Source: Paracoccus sp. DMF-8
Lineage (GTDB): Bacteria; Pseudomonadota; Alphaproteobacteria; Rhodobacterales; Rhodobacteraceae
Reading direction: 5' to 3'
Length of the DNA: 64,000 nt
NCBI RefSeq assembly: GCF_029309835.1
Contig: NZ_JARJHL010000017.1
Coordinates: 248,001-312,000, forward strand
Shown: piece after piece, positions 1 to 8,963 of the stretch
How the letters are laid out: the number at the start of each line of letters is the position of its first letter
How positions within the stretch are numbered: the stretch's first letter is position 1
The notes under the pieces: generated by a model
Seen by the model: only the letters and a program-made list of their open reading frames with translations
What the model was told of the DNA's origin: nothing
The model's database searches: none
Translations under genes and position numbers: made by a program

Positions 1-633
1 GGCGTCGATCAGGATCTTGACGTTGCATTTCACCTGAATCGTCGATTTGTGGATCAGCGACAGGGTTTCGGGTTTCATTTCCTCCAGCGCCTGCGCCACG
101 GGGCCAAGGTAATCGCGCAGCGGCATAGCATCGGGATCGAGGTTCACGAAATACAGATTGCCGATGTTTTCGCAGCGCACCTCGACCAGCGAGCGGCAGC
201 CAAGGTCCAGCCCGACGAAATCGCGCCGGTCGCGCAGATTGATCAACTCGCCCCGGGTGTTGTAGGTCCAGCCGTGATATTTGCACGACACGCCGCGCGA
301 CTTGCCCGAAGGCTCTGTCACCACCGGGGCGCCGCGATGGCGGCAGGTGTTGTAGAAACAACGGACCTTCTGATCCTCGCCCCGGATAAAGAACAAGGGC
401 TCTCCAAGGCGCGACCATTGGATATAGGATCCGACCTCTGGCACCTCATCGGCGTGAACGGCGTAAAGCCAGGTCTTGCGCCACAGATGTTGCATTTCCA
501 GATCAAAGAACGCCGGATCGGTATAGCGCAGCCCCGGCAGATCGGGGAATTGCGGGAACCCCTCGGGCGGGCCGCCCCGCGCGCTTTCATAGGCCTGTTG
601 ATCCAGAATCCGCTGTTTTTCCCGTTGGTCCAT
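1..633 (-). CDS. Rieske aromatic-ring-hydroxylating oxygenase, large (alpha) subunit, N-terminal part; runs off the left edge
   Basis: Reading the minus strand from the ATG at 633 gives 211 codons with no stop before the window edge. A GGAGGGG ribosome site sits 5 bases upstream. The N-terminal half carries a complete Rieske [2Fe-2S] motif: Cys97-x-His99 (CRHRG) and Cys117-x2-His120 (CKYHGW), the signature of ring-hydroxylating oxygenase alpha subunits. The catalytic mononuclear-iron domain lies outside the window. Such enzymes take electrons from a ferredoxin and a ferredoxin reductase; candidates for both lie in this window (2322-2639 and 30528-31712). The substrate cannot be told from the Rieske domain. 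Confidence 0.9.
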   Translation of the reverse strand, partial: MDQREKQRILDQQAYESARGGPPEGFPQFPDLPGLRYTDPAFFDLEMQHLWRKTWLYAVHADEVPEVGSYIQWSRLGEPLFFIRGEDQKVRCFYNTCRHRGAPVVTEPSGKSRGVSCKYHGWTYNTRGELINLRDRRDFVGLDLGCRSLVEVRCENIGNLYFVNLDPDAMPLRDYLGPVAQALEEMKPETLSLIHKSTIQVKCNVKILIDA

Positions 634-723
634 CGTCACCCCTCCCAGAAGACGGCGCCGGGGATGGGGAAAATGGCCAATGCCCGATCACCCCGACTCG
701 GGTAGTATTTTTATAGAACAATT

Positions 724-735
724 TTGCATACACAA
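724..735. promoter_or_regulatory. Candidate GntR-type operator TTGCATACACAA
   Basis: This near-palindromic 12-mer lies 91 bases upstream of the Rieske oxygenase start (633) and just beyond the 3' end of the GntR gene. It differs by one base from the box at 27145 (TTGTATACACAA). Related boxes lie at 1679, 4402, 11363 and 31789. TTGTATACAA-like palindromes are typical FadR/FCD-subfamily targets; the assignment to the neighbouring regulator is inference. Confidence 0.5.
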
Positions 736-768
736 GGGCTGATTCAACTGAATGCTGTTGATCGGCAA

Positions 769-1443
769 TTATCCGGCGCGCACGCGATCTTCGTTCATGG
801 CGATGTAATCCGCCAGAATGTCGCCCTGAACCTTGGTGTGCTTGCGGAATTCATCGGCGGCGCGTTCACTGTCCTGCGTCAGGATCGCGTCCAGAATGGC
901 GCGGTGATCGTCCAGGTTGGTCTGCGACTGTCCCGGATACCCCAGTTGAAAGCGGCGATAGGGCACCAGCTTGCTGCCAAGCCGGTTGGTCATGTCGATC
1001 AGTTCCTTGTTATGCGTGCCGTCGATCACCAGCAGGTGGAACTGGCGGCTGAGCGTGTAATAGGTCGCGCTGTCGCCCGTCGCAAAGGCGCGTTCGGACC
1101 TGTCGTGAACATCCTTCAGGGCCGCGCGCTCTTCGGCGGTCATGCGCCGCGCGGAAAACTTGGCGCAGATCGATTCCAGCTCGGACATGATTTCGAACTG
1201 CCGGATCAGGTCCGACACATCCGTCATGGTGACGACAGCGCCCTGCCGGGGCCGCTTTTCGACCATGCCGGATCTGATCAGTTGCAAGATCGCCTCGCGC
1301 ACGGGGGTGCGCGAAACATCGAAACGCCGGGCCAGTTCTTCTTCGTCAAGCGAACTGCCGGGGGCGATGGCGCCCGAAAAGATATCCTGCTCCAGCGCAA
1401 GCCTGACTTTTTCCGAATGGGTCATCCCTGCCGATCGTGCCAT
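769..1443 (-). CDS. GntR family (FadR/FCD subfamily) transcriptional regulator
   Basis: The 224-residue protein has an N-terminal winged helix-turn-helix (about residues 15-70, with the classic FDVSRTPVREAI stretch and a wing around RQGAVV). It is followed by an all-helical FCD ligand-binding domain (about 80-215), where Asp and His residues usually bind a metal and an acidic effector. AAGGAG precedes the ATG. It lies between the Rieske oxygenase gene and the divergent VOC-ferredoxin-ligase operon, which is the usual position of a local catabolic regulator. The recurrent TTGTATACACAA-like boxes are its probable targets (inferred). Confidence 0.9.
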   Translation of the reverse strand: MARSAGMTHSEKVRLALEQDIFSGAIAPGSSLDEEELARRFDVSRTPVREAILQLIRSGMVEKRPRQGAVVTMTDVSDLIRQFEIMSELESICAKFSARRMTAEERAALKDVHDRSERAFATGDSATYYTLSRQFHLLVIDGTHNKELIDMTNRLGSKLVPYRRFQLGYPGQSQTNLDDHRAILDAILTQDSERAADEFRKHTKVQGDILADYIAMNEDRVRAG

Positions 1444-1678
1444 CTCTGCTCCTTCTCCACCGCGTTCCGGCGGCCCGGAAACGTCATCAAGATATGTCCG
1501 GGACCGCGTCTTGTATGCCTAAACTTCCTGAGAAGCGTATTCTACCCTAATGTTGTTCCATAACACTAACAGCGCGCACCCCATCAGCGGTAGAAAATCT
1601 TGACCAGGTGACGCCCCGGCGCCCACCGGTGCGAGGCCGCCCGCAGAAGGCCGGAAGAAAATCTCATACCTGCGATTA

Positions 1679-1690
1679 TTGTATATTGAT
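1679..1690. promoter_or_regulatory. Candidate operator TTGTATATTGAT in the 1444-1736 divergent intergenic region
   Basis: The 293-base gap between the GntR gene and the VOC gene has no supported ORF. It holds one match to the TTGTATACACAA-type box, 47 bases before the VOC start, followed by TTACACAAT at about 1703. The right half-site is degenerate, so this is a weaker member of the set. Its position suits control of the VOC-ferredoxin-ligase operon. Confidence 0.35.
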
Positions 1691-1736
1691 TCCTGCGAAA
1701 AATTACACAATAACCAATCGCGGAGGAGGAAGGATC

Positions 1737-2294
1737 ATGCCGAAAAGCCCTGATCCTGTGGTGACAGGACCGATCCAGCGCAGCAGCGGGATCGTCCAGA
1801 TGGGCTATGTGGTCCCTGATCTGGGGGCCGCGCTGGACCATTGGACGAAAACCCTGGGCGTCGGCCCGTTTCTGGTCACGTCGCGGATCGACTATGCCGA
1901 ATTGCACTATCGCGGCAAGCCGATTGCAATCGAAAATGCCGTGGCGCTTGCGTCATGGCGCGGCATGCAGATCGAGATCATCCAGCAGACCTCTGGCGAC
2001 GATTCGATGTTCACGGATTTCATCGCGCGGCGCGGGGGTGGGCTGCATCATGTCTGCGTCCTCAGCGATGACCTGAACAGCGATCTGGCCGCCTGGCAGG
2101 CCGCCGGAACCACGGTGCTGATGGGCGGACGCACGGCTGCGGGCATCCCCTTTGCCTATCTGGACAGCGATCCCGACGACGCGGGCCGCGTCATCGAAAT
2201 CGTTCAGCCCTCGCCCGGCCTGACCCGTTTCTTTGCCCGGCTGGATCAGCTTGCCGAAAGCTGGGACGGCAGGGATCCCATCCGCCACGTCTAG
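1737..2294 (+). CDS. VOC (glyoxalase/bleomycin-resistance fold) family protein, type A copy 1
   Basis: The ATG at 1737 is chosen because GGAGGAGGAAGG precedes it; the open frame extends upstream without a ribosome site. The 185-residue product contains a VOC fold: a metal-ligand-type His region (GGGLHHV) and the C-terminal IEIVQP strand. VOC enzymes include epimerases, isomerases, lyases and extradiol dioxygenases, so the reaction is open. It begins an operon with a ferredoxin and an acyl-CoA ligase. It resembles the VOC protein encoded at 20643-21169 (shared GYVVPD, GVGPF and a WDGxDxIR tail), so the island carries two paralogues. Confidence 0.85.
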   Translation: MPKSPDPVVTGPIQRSSGIVQMGYVVPDLGAALDHWTKTLGVGPFLVTSRIDYAELHYRGKPIAIENAVALASWRGMQIEIIQQTSGDDSMFTDFIARRGGGLHHVCVLSDDLNSDLAAWQAAGTTVLMGGRTAAGIPFAYLDSDPDDAGRVIEIVQPSPGLTRFFARLDQLAESWDGRDPIRHV

Positions 2295-2321
2295 ACATCA
2301 CCAGCCATATCAAGGAAGCCA

Positions 2322-2639
2322 ATGCCACGCATCATTGCCACCGACCGCGACGGCAGCGTCAAGGAATTCGACGCCGACCCCGGCATGACCCTGATGGAGG
2401 CGCTGCGCGACACCGCCGGGCTTGATATCGCGGCGATCTGCGGCGGCTCGTGTTCCTGCGCGACATGCCACGTCTATATCCCCGCGCATTGGGCCGAACA
2501 CCTGCCCGCACAGCAAGCGGATGAGGTCGAGCTGATCGAATTCCTGCCCGCCTATCGCGACACGTCACGCCTGAGCTGCCAGATCGAAATCACGGACGCG
2601 CTGGCCGGTCTCGAAGTCGAGCTGGCCCCCGAGGACTAA
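2322..2639 (+). CDS. Adrenodoxin/putidaredoxin-type [2Fe-2S] ferredoxin
   Basis: The 105-residue protein has the spacing Cys40-x5-Cys46-x2-Cys49 and a distal Cys86, as in adrenodoxin-type ferredoxins that feed P450s or Rieske oxygenases; an extra Cys44 lies inside the loop. The CATCHVY stretch is diagnostic. It follows the VOC gene by 27 bases with GGAAG upstream of its ATG. The natural electron source is the FAD ferredoxin reductase at 30528-31712, and the natural acceptor is the Rieske oxygenase at the left edge; both pairings are inference from shared context. Confidence 0.93.
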   Translation: MPRIIATDRDGSVKEFDADPGMTLMEALRDTAGLDIAAICGGSCSCATCHVYIPAHWAEHLPAQQADEVELIEFLPAYRDTSRLSCQIEITDALAGLEVELAPED

Positions 2640-2694
2640 ACCCGGCCCACCGGGCACTGCATGCGGCCCGATGCCACCGGGCCTGGGAGGACGA

Positions 2695-4338
2695 ATGCCA
2701 ACGCAATCGGAATATACCACCACCACGACAGTCGGCGACCTGCTGGTGCGGGCCAGATCCCTTTGGCCCGACAAGGATGCCATCCGCTTTCCCGGCGACA
2801 AACGCAGCTTTGCCCAGTTGCACGAGGCGGCGATGCTGCGCGCGCGCGAGTTGCACGGGCTTGGCATCAGGCCGGGCGACCATGTCGGCCTGTTCCTGCC
2901 CAGTTGCATCGAATATCTGGAATATTATTTCGGGCTGGCCTATCTGGGCGCGGTTTCGGTGCCGATGAACGCGCGCTACCGCGAATACGAATTGCGGTAT
3001 CAGACGGTGAATGCCGATCTGGTGCATATCATCTCGACCACGTCGGTAGCCGAGGGGCTGGATTTTCGCGCGCGTCTGTATCAGGCCTTTCCCGCCTTGC
3101 AGCAGGCATCGCCCGATCAGCCCGTCGCCCTGTCCGATGCGCCGCGCCTGCGCGGGATCACGCTGCTGAATGACGAGGTTTCGCCGGGCTGCCTGCGCCA
3201 GTCCGTTTCCAGCGGTTACGCACGGTTCACGAAACCCGAGGTGATCGAGGCGCTGCGACGCGCCGTGACCCTGCGTCAAACGGCGCTGATCCTGTATACA
3301 TCGGGGACGACTTCGGACCCCAAGGGCTGCATGATCAGCCACGAGGCGCTGGTGCGCACCGGCATCGGGCTTGCGGAACGCTACGGCATGACCGATCAGG
3401 ACGTCTTCTGGTCGCCGTTGCCCATGTTCCACGTCGGCGCGCTGTTTCCGCTTTGTGCGGCCTGGCATGCCGGGGCGACCTACGCCAGCATGCAGCATTT
3501 CGACCCCGGCACCGCGCTGCGGCTGATTCGCGAAGTCCGGCCCACCGTCGGCTATCCCAGCTTTGCGCTGTTTCTGTCCGATATGGTCTACCATCCCGAT
3601 TTCCGGGCCGAGGACATGGCTTCGCTGCGGCTGATCAACTGCTCGATGGCACTCAGCGCCGAACCGTTCCGCGCGCTGATGCGGAAAAGCTTTCCGAATG
3701 CGGTCTTTGTCGGCACCTATGGCATGACGGAAACGGCGGGCACCGTGACGACCAGCGACCCGTCGGACAGCGAAACCGAAAGGCTGAATCGCCTTGGCCG
3801 TCCCTTTGCCGGCCTGTCGGTCAAGATCATCCGCGAAGACGGCCATGAGGCCGCCCCCGGCGAGATCGGAGAGATCTGCGTCAAAGGCTTTTCGATCTTC
3901 ACCGAATATTACCGCGACGCCGCCAAAACCGCCGAGGCCAAACGTGACGGCTGGTTCCATACCGGCGACCTTGGTTCCCTGGACGATGCGGGCACGCTGA
4001 TGTTCCACGGCCGCGCCAAGGATATGCTGAAGGTCGGGGGCGAAAATGTCGCCGCGCTGGAAATAGAAATGATTGTCGCCAAGCATCCGGCGGTCAAAAC
4101 CTGCCAGGTTGTCGGCAAGCCCGATGAGCGCCTGCAGGAGGTCCCGGTCGCATTTGTCGAACTGGTTCCCGGCGAGGCCGTGGACGCCGCCGAACTTATC
4201 GCCTATTGCAAGGGCAGGATTGCCAGCTTCAAGGTTCCGCGCGCTGTCCACTTCATCGCCGAATGGCCGATGTCGGCAAGCAAGATCCAGAAGTTCAAAC
4301 TTCGCGAACAGGCTGTTGAACTGGCCGCCAGCGTCTGA
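2695..4338 (+). CDS. AMP-dependent acyl-CoA synthetase/ligase (ANL superfamily), copy 1
   Basis: The product activates a carboxylic acid to its CoA thioester through an acyl-adenylate. The start at 2695 follows GGGAGGACGA closely and is preferred over the in-frame ATG at 2671. The 547 residues hold the ATP-binding P-loop LYTSGTTSDPKG (near residue 200), the adenylate motif YGMTETAG (about 340), the hinge region GWFHTGDLG (about 418) and a C-terminal catalytic Lys region (SKIQKFKLRE, about 528). The family includes crotonobetaine-, cyclohexanecarboxylate- and aryl-CoA ligases. Its place in this operon suggests it activates the island's substrate. Confidence 0.92.
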   Translation: MPTQSEYTTTTTVGDLLVRARSLWPDKDAIRFPGDKRSFAQLHEAAMLRARELHGLGIRPGDHVGLFLPSCIEYLEYYFGLAYLGAVSVPMNARYREYELRYQTVNADLVHIISTTSVAEGLDFRARLYQAFPALQQASPDQPVALSDAPRLRGITLLNDEVSPGCLRQSVSSGYARFTKPEVIEALRRAVTLRQTALILYTSGTTSDPKGCMISHEALVRTGIGLAERYGMTDQDVFWSPLPMFHVGALFPLCAAWHAGATYASMQHFDPGTALRLIREVRPTVGYPSFALFLSDMVYHPDFRAEDMASLRLINCSMALSAEPFRALMRKSFPNAVFVGTYGMTETAGTVTTSDPSDSETERLNRLGRPFAGLSVKIIREDGHEAAPGEIGEICVKGFSIFTEYYRDAAKTAEAKRDGWFHTGDLGSLDDAGTLMFHGRAKDMLKVGGENVAALEIEMIVAKHPAVKTCQVVGKPDERLQEVPVAFVELVPGEAVDAAELIAYCKGRIASFKVPRAVHFIAEWPMSASKIQKFKLREQAVELAASV

Positions 4339-4401
4339 CCGGACGCCGGAGGTCAGATCAATATTTTTACTATCATAACAAAATATTTATATACCGCAAA
4401 T

Positions 4402-4413
4402 TTGTATACATGA
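4402..4413. promoter_or_regulatory. Candidate operator TTGTATACATGA in the livK1 promoter region (4339-4514)
   Basis: The gap between the ligase and livK1 has an AT-rich core (about 4357-4425) unlike the GC-rich surroundings. It contains TTGTATACATGA, matching 10 of 12 bases of the box at 27145. This suggests livK1 has its own promoter under the same regulator rather than only read-through from the ligase operon. Confidence 0.5.
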
Positions 4414-4514
4414 TAGGCTGCCGATTAACGAATCCACGCTGATCCGTTCGGGACACTGCCGCCGCAAAGGTGCCGCTGTCGCCACAATCATACACTCCTG
4501 GGGAGGAAGGTGTC

Positions 4515-5645
4515 ATGAAGCTATCCAAACTGTTCCTGACCTCGGCCGCGATGGCGCTGCTGACCGGCGCTGCGGCCAGGGCCGAAGAATATCACGTTGT
4601 CGTCCTGCAGGCGCTGACCGGCCCCGCGGCCTTCATCGGAACGGCGGTGGCGGACGGGATGCGCCTTGCCGAACAGCAGATCAACGAACAGGGCCTGTTG
4701 GGCGAGGGCAATACGCTCAAGGTCACCTATGCCGATGATGCGACCGACCGCACGCAGACCATGTCGCTGATCGCCCGCTATGCCAATGACCCCTCGGTTC
4801 TGGGCATTCTGGGGCCGACCAGCGGCGCGGTGGCGATTGCCGGTGCGTCCTCGGGAAACCAATACAGCGTGCCGGTCATCACCACGACCAATTCGCCCGA
4901 GGTGCTGGAACAGGGGCCGTGGTCCTTCATCCTGACGCAGCCGCCGGAAATCACCATTCCCTACCTGGCGGAATATGCGGCCGATGTGAAAGGCGTCAAG
5001 GAATGCGCCATCATCGGCATCCGCGATATCGAGGCCTATGTCGCGCTGCAAAAGCAGTTCGAAAAGCTGGTCACCGACAAGGGTGTCAAGATCACCACCG
5101 TCGAACAGGTCGGCGGCACGGATTCCGATTTCTCGTCGGTCGCGACTAAGATCGCGACGGCGCAACAGGATTGCGTCTTTGTCTCGGCCTCGGCTTCTCA
5201 GGGGGCAAATATCATCGTCCAGTTGCGTCAGGCCGGTCTGGACCCGGCGATCCCGGTTTTCGGCCATAACGCGTTCGCCTCGCCCGAGTTTCTGGAACGT
5301 GGCGGCGCCGGGGTCGAGGGCGTGACCTTTATCGCCGATTGGGTGCCGGGCGGTTACGACGAATTCACCACGGCCTTTGATCAGGCATTCACCGCGCGCT
5401 TCAGCCACGCCGCCGACAACTGGAACGCGGTCGGTTACGGCGGCATGCTGGTCATGGCCAATGCGCTGAAGAACATGGGGCCTGACGCCTCGCGCGAGGC
5501 CTTGCGCGATCAGTTGGGCCAGACCAAGGACGTGCGCGTCGCCGCCGGTCAGGGCACCTATTCCGTCGACGAAAAACGCTATCCCCATGTCGGCATGAAC
5601 GTGCTGACGGTGCAGGGTGGCGAATTCGTCGCCGCGCCGCGCTGA
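4515..5645 (+). CDS. livK: Branched-chain-amino-acid-type ABC transporter periplasmic binding protein, system 1
   Basis: The ATG at 4515 follows GGGGAGGAAGG and opens directly into a Sec signal peptide (Lys-rich start, hydrophobic core, cleavage near ARA-EE at about residue 23). The 376-residue protein has a type I periplasmic-binding fold (ALTGPAAFIG, then GPTSGAVAIAGA). Liv-type binding proteins in catabolic islands often bind aromatic or alicyclic carboxylates rather than Leu/Ile/Val, which fits the neighbouring ligase. It heads livKHMGF and has a close counterpart at 25886-27013. Confidence 0.93.
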   Translation: MKLSKLFLTSAAMALLTGAAARAEEYHVVVLQALTGPAAFIGTAVADGMRLAEQQINEQGLLGEGNTLKVTYADDATDRTQTMSLIARYANDPSVLGILGPTSGAVAIAGASSGNQYSVPVITTTNSPEVLEQGPWSFILTQPPEITIPYLAEYAADVKGVKECAIIGIRDIEAYVALQKQFEKLVTDKGVKITTVEQVGGTDSDFSSVATKIATAQQDCVFVSASASQGANIIVQLRQAGLDPAIPVFGHNAFASPEFLERGGAGVEGVTFIADWVPGGYDEFTTAFDQAFTARFSHAADNWNAVGYGGMLVMANALKNMGPDASREALRDQLGQTKDVRVAAGQGTYSVDEKRYPHVGMNVLTVQGGEFVAAPR

Positions 5646-5661
5646 TCCACGCCATCCGGCA

Positions 5662-5689
5662 GGCCGTGGCGCATTCGCCCGCCATGGCC
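5662..5689 (+). promoter_or_regulatory. Intercistronic hairpin between livK1 and livH1
   Basis: GGCCGTGGCG and CGCCATGGCC form a 10-pair stem (one G-U pair) around an 8-base loop, 16 bases after the livK1 stop and with no U-run. Hairpins here typically protect the binding-protein mRNA and lower expression of the membrane genes. Equivalent structures follow livK2 (25842-25863) and dctP (57886-57909). Confidence 0.5.
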
Positions 5690-5713
5690 GCCCAGCAATG
5701 ACGGACAACCGGG

Positions 5714-6604
5714 ATGCTCCTGCAACAGATACTTAACGGAACCGTGTCCGGGGCGATCTATGCCCTGTTCGCGCTAGGCTTTACGCTGATATTCGGCGTG
5801 CAGAAGCTGCTGAACCTTGCCCATGGCGCCATCTTCATGGCCGGGGCCTTCATCGCCTATTATGCGACCGTGCAGGGGCTGCCCTTCTGGTTCGCGCTGC
5901 TGCTGGCGACAGTATCGACGGGCGTCATTTCGGTGATCGTCGATTTCGTCGCCTTCCGGCAGTTGCGCAAGGCGGGGCACGCGGAATTCGCGGCCATCGT
6001 CACCTCGATCGGGGTCGACCTGATCCTGATGAACATCGCGCAACGGGTGTCGAATACCAAGGTGCTCAGCTTTCCCTTCGGCACCTTCCCGGTCAAGTTC
6101 TACAATATCCTTGGCCTGCGGACCTCGCTGTTGCAGCTGACGATCCTGGGGCTTGTGCTGGTTCTGGTTCTGGCGCTGGCCTATTACATCAACCGCACCA
6201 GCTTTGGCCGTCAGGTCCGGGCGGTGTCCAGCAATGAAAACGCCTCGGCCCTGCTGGGGATTTCGGCGCCTGCGGTCTATCGCCAGACGTTTTTCATCGC
6301 GGGCGCGCTGGCCGGGCTTGCGGGCGTGCTGATCGGGCTGTCCTTCAACTCGATCCACTTCATGATGGGCGAGCCGTTTTTGCTGCAAGCCTTCGTCGTC
6401 GTCGTGATCGGCGGGCTTGGGTCGCTGCAAGGGGCGGTGATCGCCGCCATCCTGATTGGCATCATCCAGTCGCTGACCATCGCCTACCTGTCCAGCGAGC
6501 TGTCGACGGCGATCATCTTTGCCCTGCTGTTCGTCACGCTGCTGTTCTTTCCGAACGGGCTGTTCGGCCGGGCAGGCAATTATGCAGGGGGAAGCCGCAG
6601 ATGA
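5714..6604 (+). CDS. livH: Branched-chain-amino-acid-type ABC transporter permease LivH, system 1
   Basis: This is a 296-residue integral membrane protein with about eight hydrophobic segments. It has the LivH hallmarks FTLIFGVQKLLNLAHGA near the N-terminus and VVIGGLGSLQGAVIAA in the cytoplasmic coupling region. It overlaps livM by 4 bases, which indicates translational coupling. It shares most motifs with the second LivH at 27220-28110. Confidence 0.95.
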   Translation: MLLQQILNGTVSGAIYALFALGFTLIFGVQKLLNLAHGAIFMAGAFIAYYATVQGLPFWFALLLATVSTGVISVIVDFVAFRQLRKAGHAEFAAIVTSIGVDLILMNIAQRVSNTKVLSFPFGTFPVKFYNILGLRTSLLQLTILGLVLVLVLALAYYINRTSFGRQVRAVSSNENASALLGISAPAVYRQTFFIAGALAGLAGVLIGLSFNSIHFMMGEPFLLQAFVVVVIGGLGSLQGAVIAAILIGIIQSLTIAYLSSELSTAIIFALLFVTLLFFPNGLFGRAGNYAGGSRR

Positions 6605-7512
6605 TGTCCTTCTACTATGCGAACCAGCCGCTGATCGACTTTTTCCTGCTGGCCGTCGGGCTTGGCTACAGCCAGCAGCTTGCGCTGCGCGCCGGGGTGT
6701 TTTCGATTGCGACCGCAGGGTTTTCGGCGCTTGGCGCCTATGCCACCGCAATCCTTGTCACCCGCCACGGCGTTCCCGTGCCCTTTGCCATCATGATCGC
6801 GGCCTTTGTCGGGATCGCGGCCAGCTATATCCTGTCGGTGCCGCTGGCCCGGCTGCGCGGCGCCTTTCAGGCCATTGCCACGCTGGCATTCGTGCAGGTC
6901 GTGATCGCGCTGCTGCTGTATTTCGAAGCCTTTACCGGCGGCGCCATCGGCATTTCGGGCATCCCGCGGGTGATGAACACGGGCTGGCTGCTGCTGGCGG
7001 TGCTGGTCACCATCTATGTGATCTGGTCGATCAACCGCACCTCGGTCGGCAGGGTCTTCAGCGCGCTGCGTCAGGACGATTCCGTCGCCGCCTCGCTTGG
7101 GATCCCGATCAAGAACTATTACGCGCTGGCCTTTGTGCTGTCGGGTGTGATCGGCGCGGTCTTTGGCTCGCTGCGGTCGCTGTATGTCTTCAATATCGAA
7201 CCCATCGATTTCGGCTTTCACGCCATGGTCGCCAGCCTGACCGTGGTCGTGCTGGGCGGGCGCAATACGCTGCTTGGCCCGATTGCGGGCGCGCTGATCA
7301 TGGCGGTTCTGCCCGAACTGGCCCGGCCGCTGGCCGAAAACCGGGGCATCGTCAACGGTGCCATCCTGATCCTGGTCATCACCTTCCTGCCCAATGGCGT
7401 CGGCGACGAACTGGTCTATTGGTTCCGCCGCCGCATGCGCCGCAGGAACCAGACCACCGCCCTGACCCCGCAACCCCATAAGGAAGACAAACATGTCATC
7501 GCTACGGATTGA
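6601..7512 (+). CDS. livM: Branched-chain-amino-acid-type ABC transporter permease LivM, system 1
   Basis: The 303-residue membrane protein has the LivM signature LRAGVFSIATAGFSALGAYA and PLARLRGAFQAIATLAFVQ. A conserved VVLGGRNTLLGPIAGA loop contacts the ATPases. The ATG overlaps the livH stop, and its 3' end overlaps livG by 20 bases. A shift to the second Met at 6604 is possible. The gene is intact, unlike its paralogue at 28110-28992. Confidence 0.95.
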   Translation: MMSFYYANQPLIDFFLLAVGLGYSQQLALRAGVFSIATAGFSALGAYATAILVTRHGVPVPFAIMIAAFVGIAASYILSVPLARLRGAFQAIATLAFVQVVIALLLYFEAFTGGAIGISGIPRVMNTGWLLLAVLVTIYVIWSINRTSVGRVFSALRQDDSVAASLGIPIKNYYALAFVLSGVIGAVFGSLRSLYVFNIEPIDFGFHAMVASLTVVVLGGRNTLLGPIAGALIMAVLPELARPLAENRGIVNGAILILVITFLPNGVGDELVYWFRRRMRRRNQTTALTPQPHKEDKHVIATD

Positions 7513-8263
7513 GGGTGCCTGCAAATATTTCGGCGGTCTCAAGGCCGTCGACGGGATCAACATGACCGTCCCCTCGGGCCGCATCACCGGGCTGATCGGC
7601 CCGAACGGCGCGGGGAAAAGCACCGTCGTGAACATGATTTCCGGCGTCTACAGCCTGACCCATGGCGAGGTCTGGCTGGACGACCAGCAGATCACCCGTC
7701 TGCATGTCGATCAGGTCGCGCGCTGCGGCATCGCCCGCACCTTCCAGAACATCCGCCTGCTGCCCGAGGAAAGCGTGCTGGACAATGTCGTCATCGGCTT
7801 TTTCCGCAAGCAGCAGACCGGCGTCATCTCCAGCCTGCTGGGCCTGCCTGCCGCGCTGGCCGAAACCCGGCGGCTGCGTGAACAGGCGTGGGAATTGCTG
7901 GGCCGCTTCGGCATTCAGGAATATGCCGATCTGGACGCGGGCAGCCTGCCCTATGGCCACCAGCGCCGCGTGGAAATGGCGCGCTCCATCGCCGCATCGC
8001 CGCGCATCGTCATGCTGGACGAACCCGTCGCCGGCATGAACGAAGTCGAATCCGCCGAGATGGCCGAGATCTTTGAAAGCCTTGCGAAATCCGGCATGGG
8101 GCTGCTGCTGATCGAACATAACGTGGCCTTTGTGTCGCGCCTGTGCAGCCATGTCTATGTGCTGGATTCCGGCCGTATGATCGCCGAGGGCGCGCCCGAA
8201 ACCGTCACCCGCGACCCCAAGGTCATCGAGGCCTATATCGGAGGCAAGGCCCATGCTGCTTGA
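7493..8263 (+). CDS. livG: Branched-chain-amino-acid-type ABC transporter ATP-binding protein LivG, system 1
   Basis: The 256-residue ATPase carries Walker A GPNGAGKST (about residues 35-43), the LivG-specific ARTFQNIRL segment, a divergent signature PYGHQRRVEMARS and Walker B IVMLDEPVAG, followed by the switch His in LLIEHNV. AAGGAAG precedes the ATG inside the end of livM. It works with LivF as a heterodimer on the cytoplasmic face of LivHM. Confidence 0.95.
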   Translation: MSSLRIEGACKYFGGLKAVDGINMTVPSGRITGLIGPNGAGKSTVVNMISGVYSLTHGEVWLDDQQITRLHVDQVARCGIARTFQNIRLLPEESVLDNVVIGFFRKQQTGVISSLLGLPAALAETRRLREQAWELLGRFGIQEYADLDAGSLPYGHQRRVEMARSIAASPRIVMLDEPVAGMNEVESAEMAEIFESLAKSGMGLLLIEHNVAFVSRLCSHVYVLDSGRMIAEGAPETVTRDPKVIEAYIGGKAHAA

Positions 8264-8957
8264 CGTCAGGAATATCTGGGTTTCCTACAAAGGCATTCAG
8301 GCCCTGCGCGATGTCAGCCTGCATGTGAACAAGGGCGAAATGGTCGCGCTGGTCGGCTCGAACGGGGCGGGGAAATCGACGCTGCTGAACGCGCTGAGCC
8401 GCGCGGTCACGCCGCAAAAGGGTCAGGTCACCTTCAACGGCCGGGATCTGGGGCGGCTAGCCGCCTATCAGGTTGCGCGTCAGGGGCTGTTGCAGGTCCC
8501 CGAAGGGCGGCAGGTGCTGGCCGATATGTCGGTCTGGGAAAACCTGCAGCTTGGCATGTTGGCGCAGGGCCGGCGCCCGGCGAAATACACGCTGGAACAG
8601 GTCTATGACATCTTTCCCATTCTGCAGGAACGCGCCACCCAGATCGCGGGCACGCTGTCGGGCGGGCAGCAGCAGATGCTGGCCATCGGTCGCGCGCTGA
8701 TGGGCGCGCCCGATATCCTTTTACTGGACGAGCCTTCGCTTGGCCTGTCGCCCCTGATGAGCGATCAGGTCTTTGACGCGCTGATCCGCCTGAACCGGCA
8801 GGGGCTGACGATCCTGCTGGTCGAACAGAACGCCTTTCGCGCGCTGGAATGCACGCAGCGCGCCTATGTGCTGGATCGCGGCAAGATCGTGATCGAGGGC
8901 GCCTCGGCCGATCTGATGCAGGACCAGCGGGTCATCGAAAGCTATCTGGGGTCGTAA
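8253..8957 (+). CDS. livF: Branched-chain-amino-acid-type ABC transporter ATP-binding protein LivF, system 1
   Basis: The 234-residue ATPase has Walker A GSNGAGKST, signature LSGGQQQMLAIGRAL, Walker B ILLLDEPSLGL and switch LLVEQNA, the usual LivF set. It overlaps livG by 11 bases and is followed after 6 bases by the TIM-barrel gene, so the latter belongs to the same transcript. Confidence 0.95.
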   Translation: MLLDVRNIWVSYKGIQALRDVSLHVNKGEMVALVGSNGAGKSTLLNALSRAVTPQKGQVTFNGRDLGRLAAYQVARQGLLQVPEGRQVLADMSVWENLQLGMLAQGRRPAKYTLEQVYDIFPILQERATQIAGTLSGGQQQMLAIGRALMGAPDILLLDEPSLGLSPLMSDQVFDALIRLNRQGLTILLVEQNAFRALECTQRAYVLDRGKIVIEGASADLMQDQRVIESYLGS

Positions 8958-8963
8958 CCGGAC

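Noticed and set aside
2590..4251. Long (553-codon) minus-strand open frame opposite the first acyl-CoA ligase
   Set aside because: It is antisense to a gene with all ANL motifs, has no domain similarity and no ribosome site; GC-rich coding DNA commonly leaves an open antisense frame.
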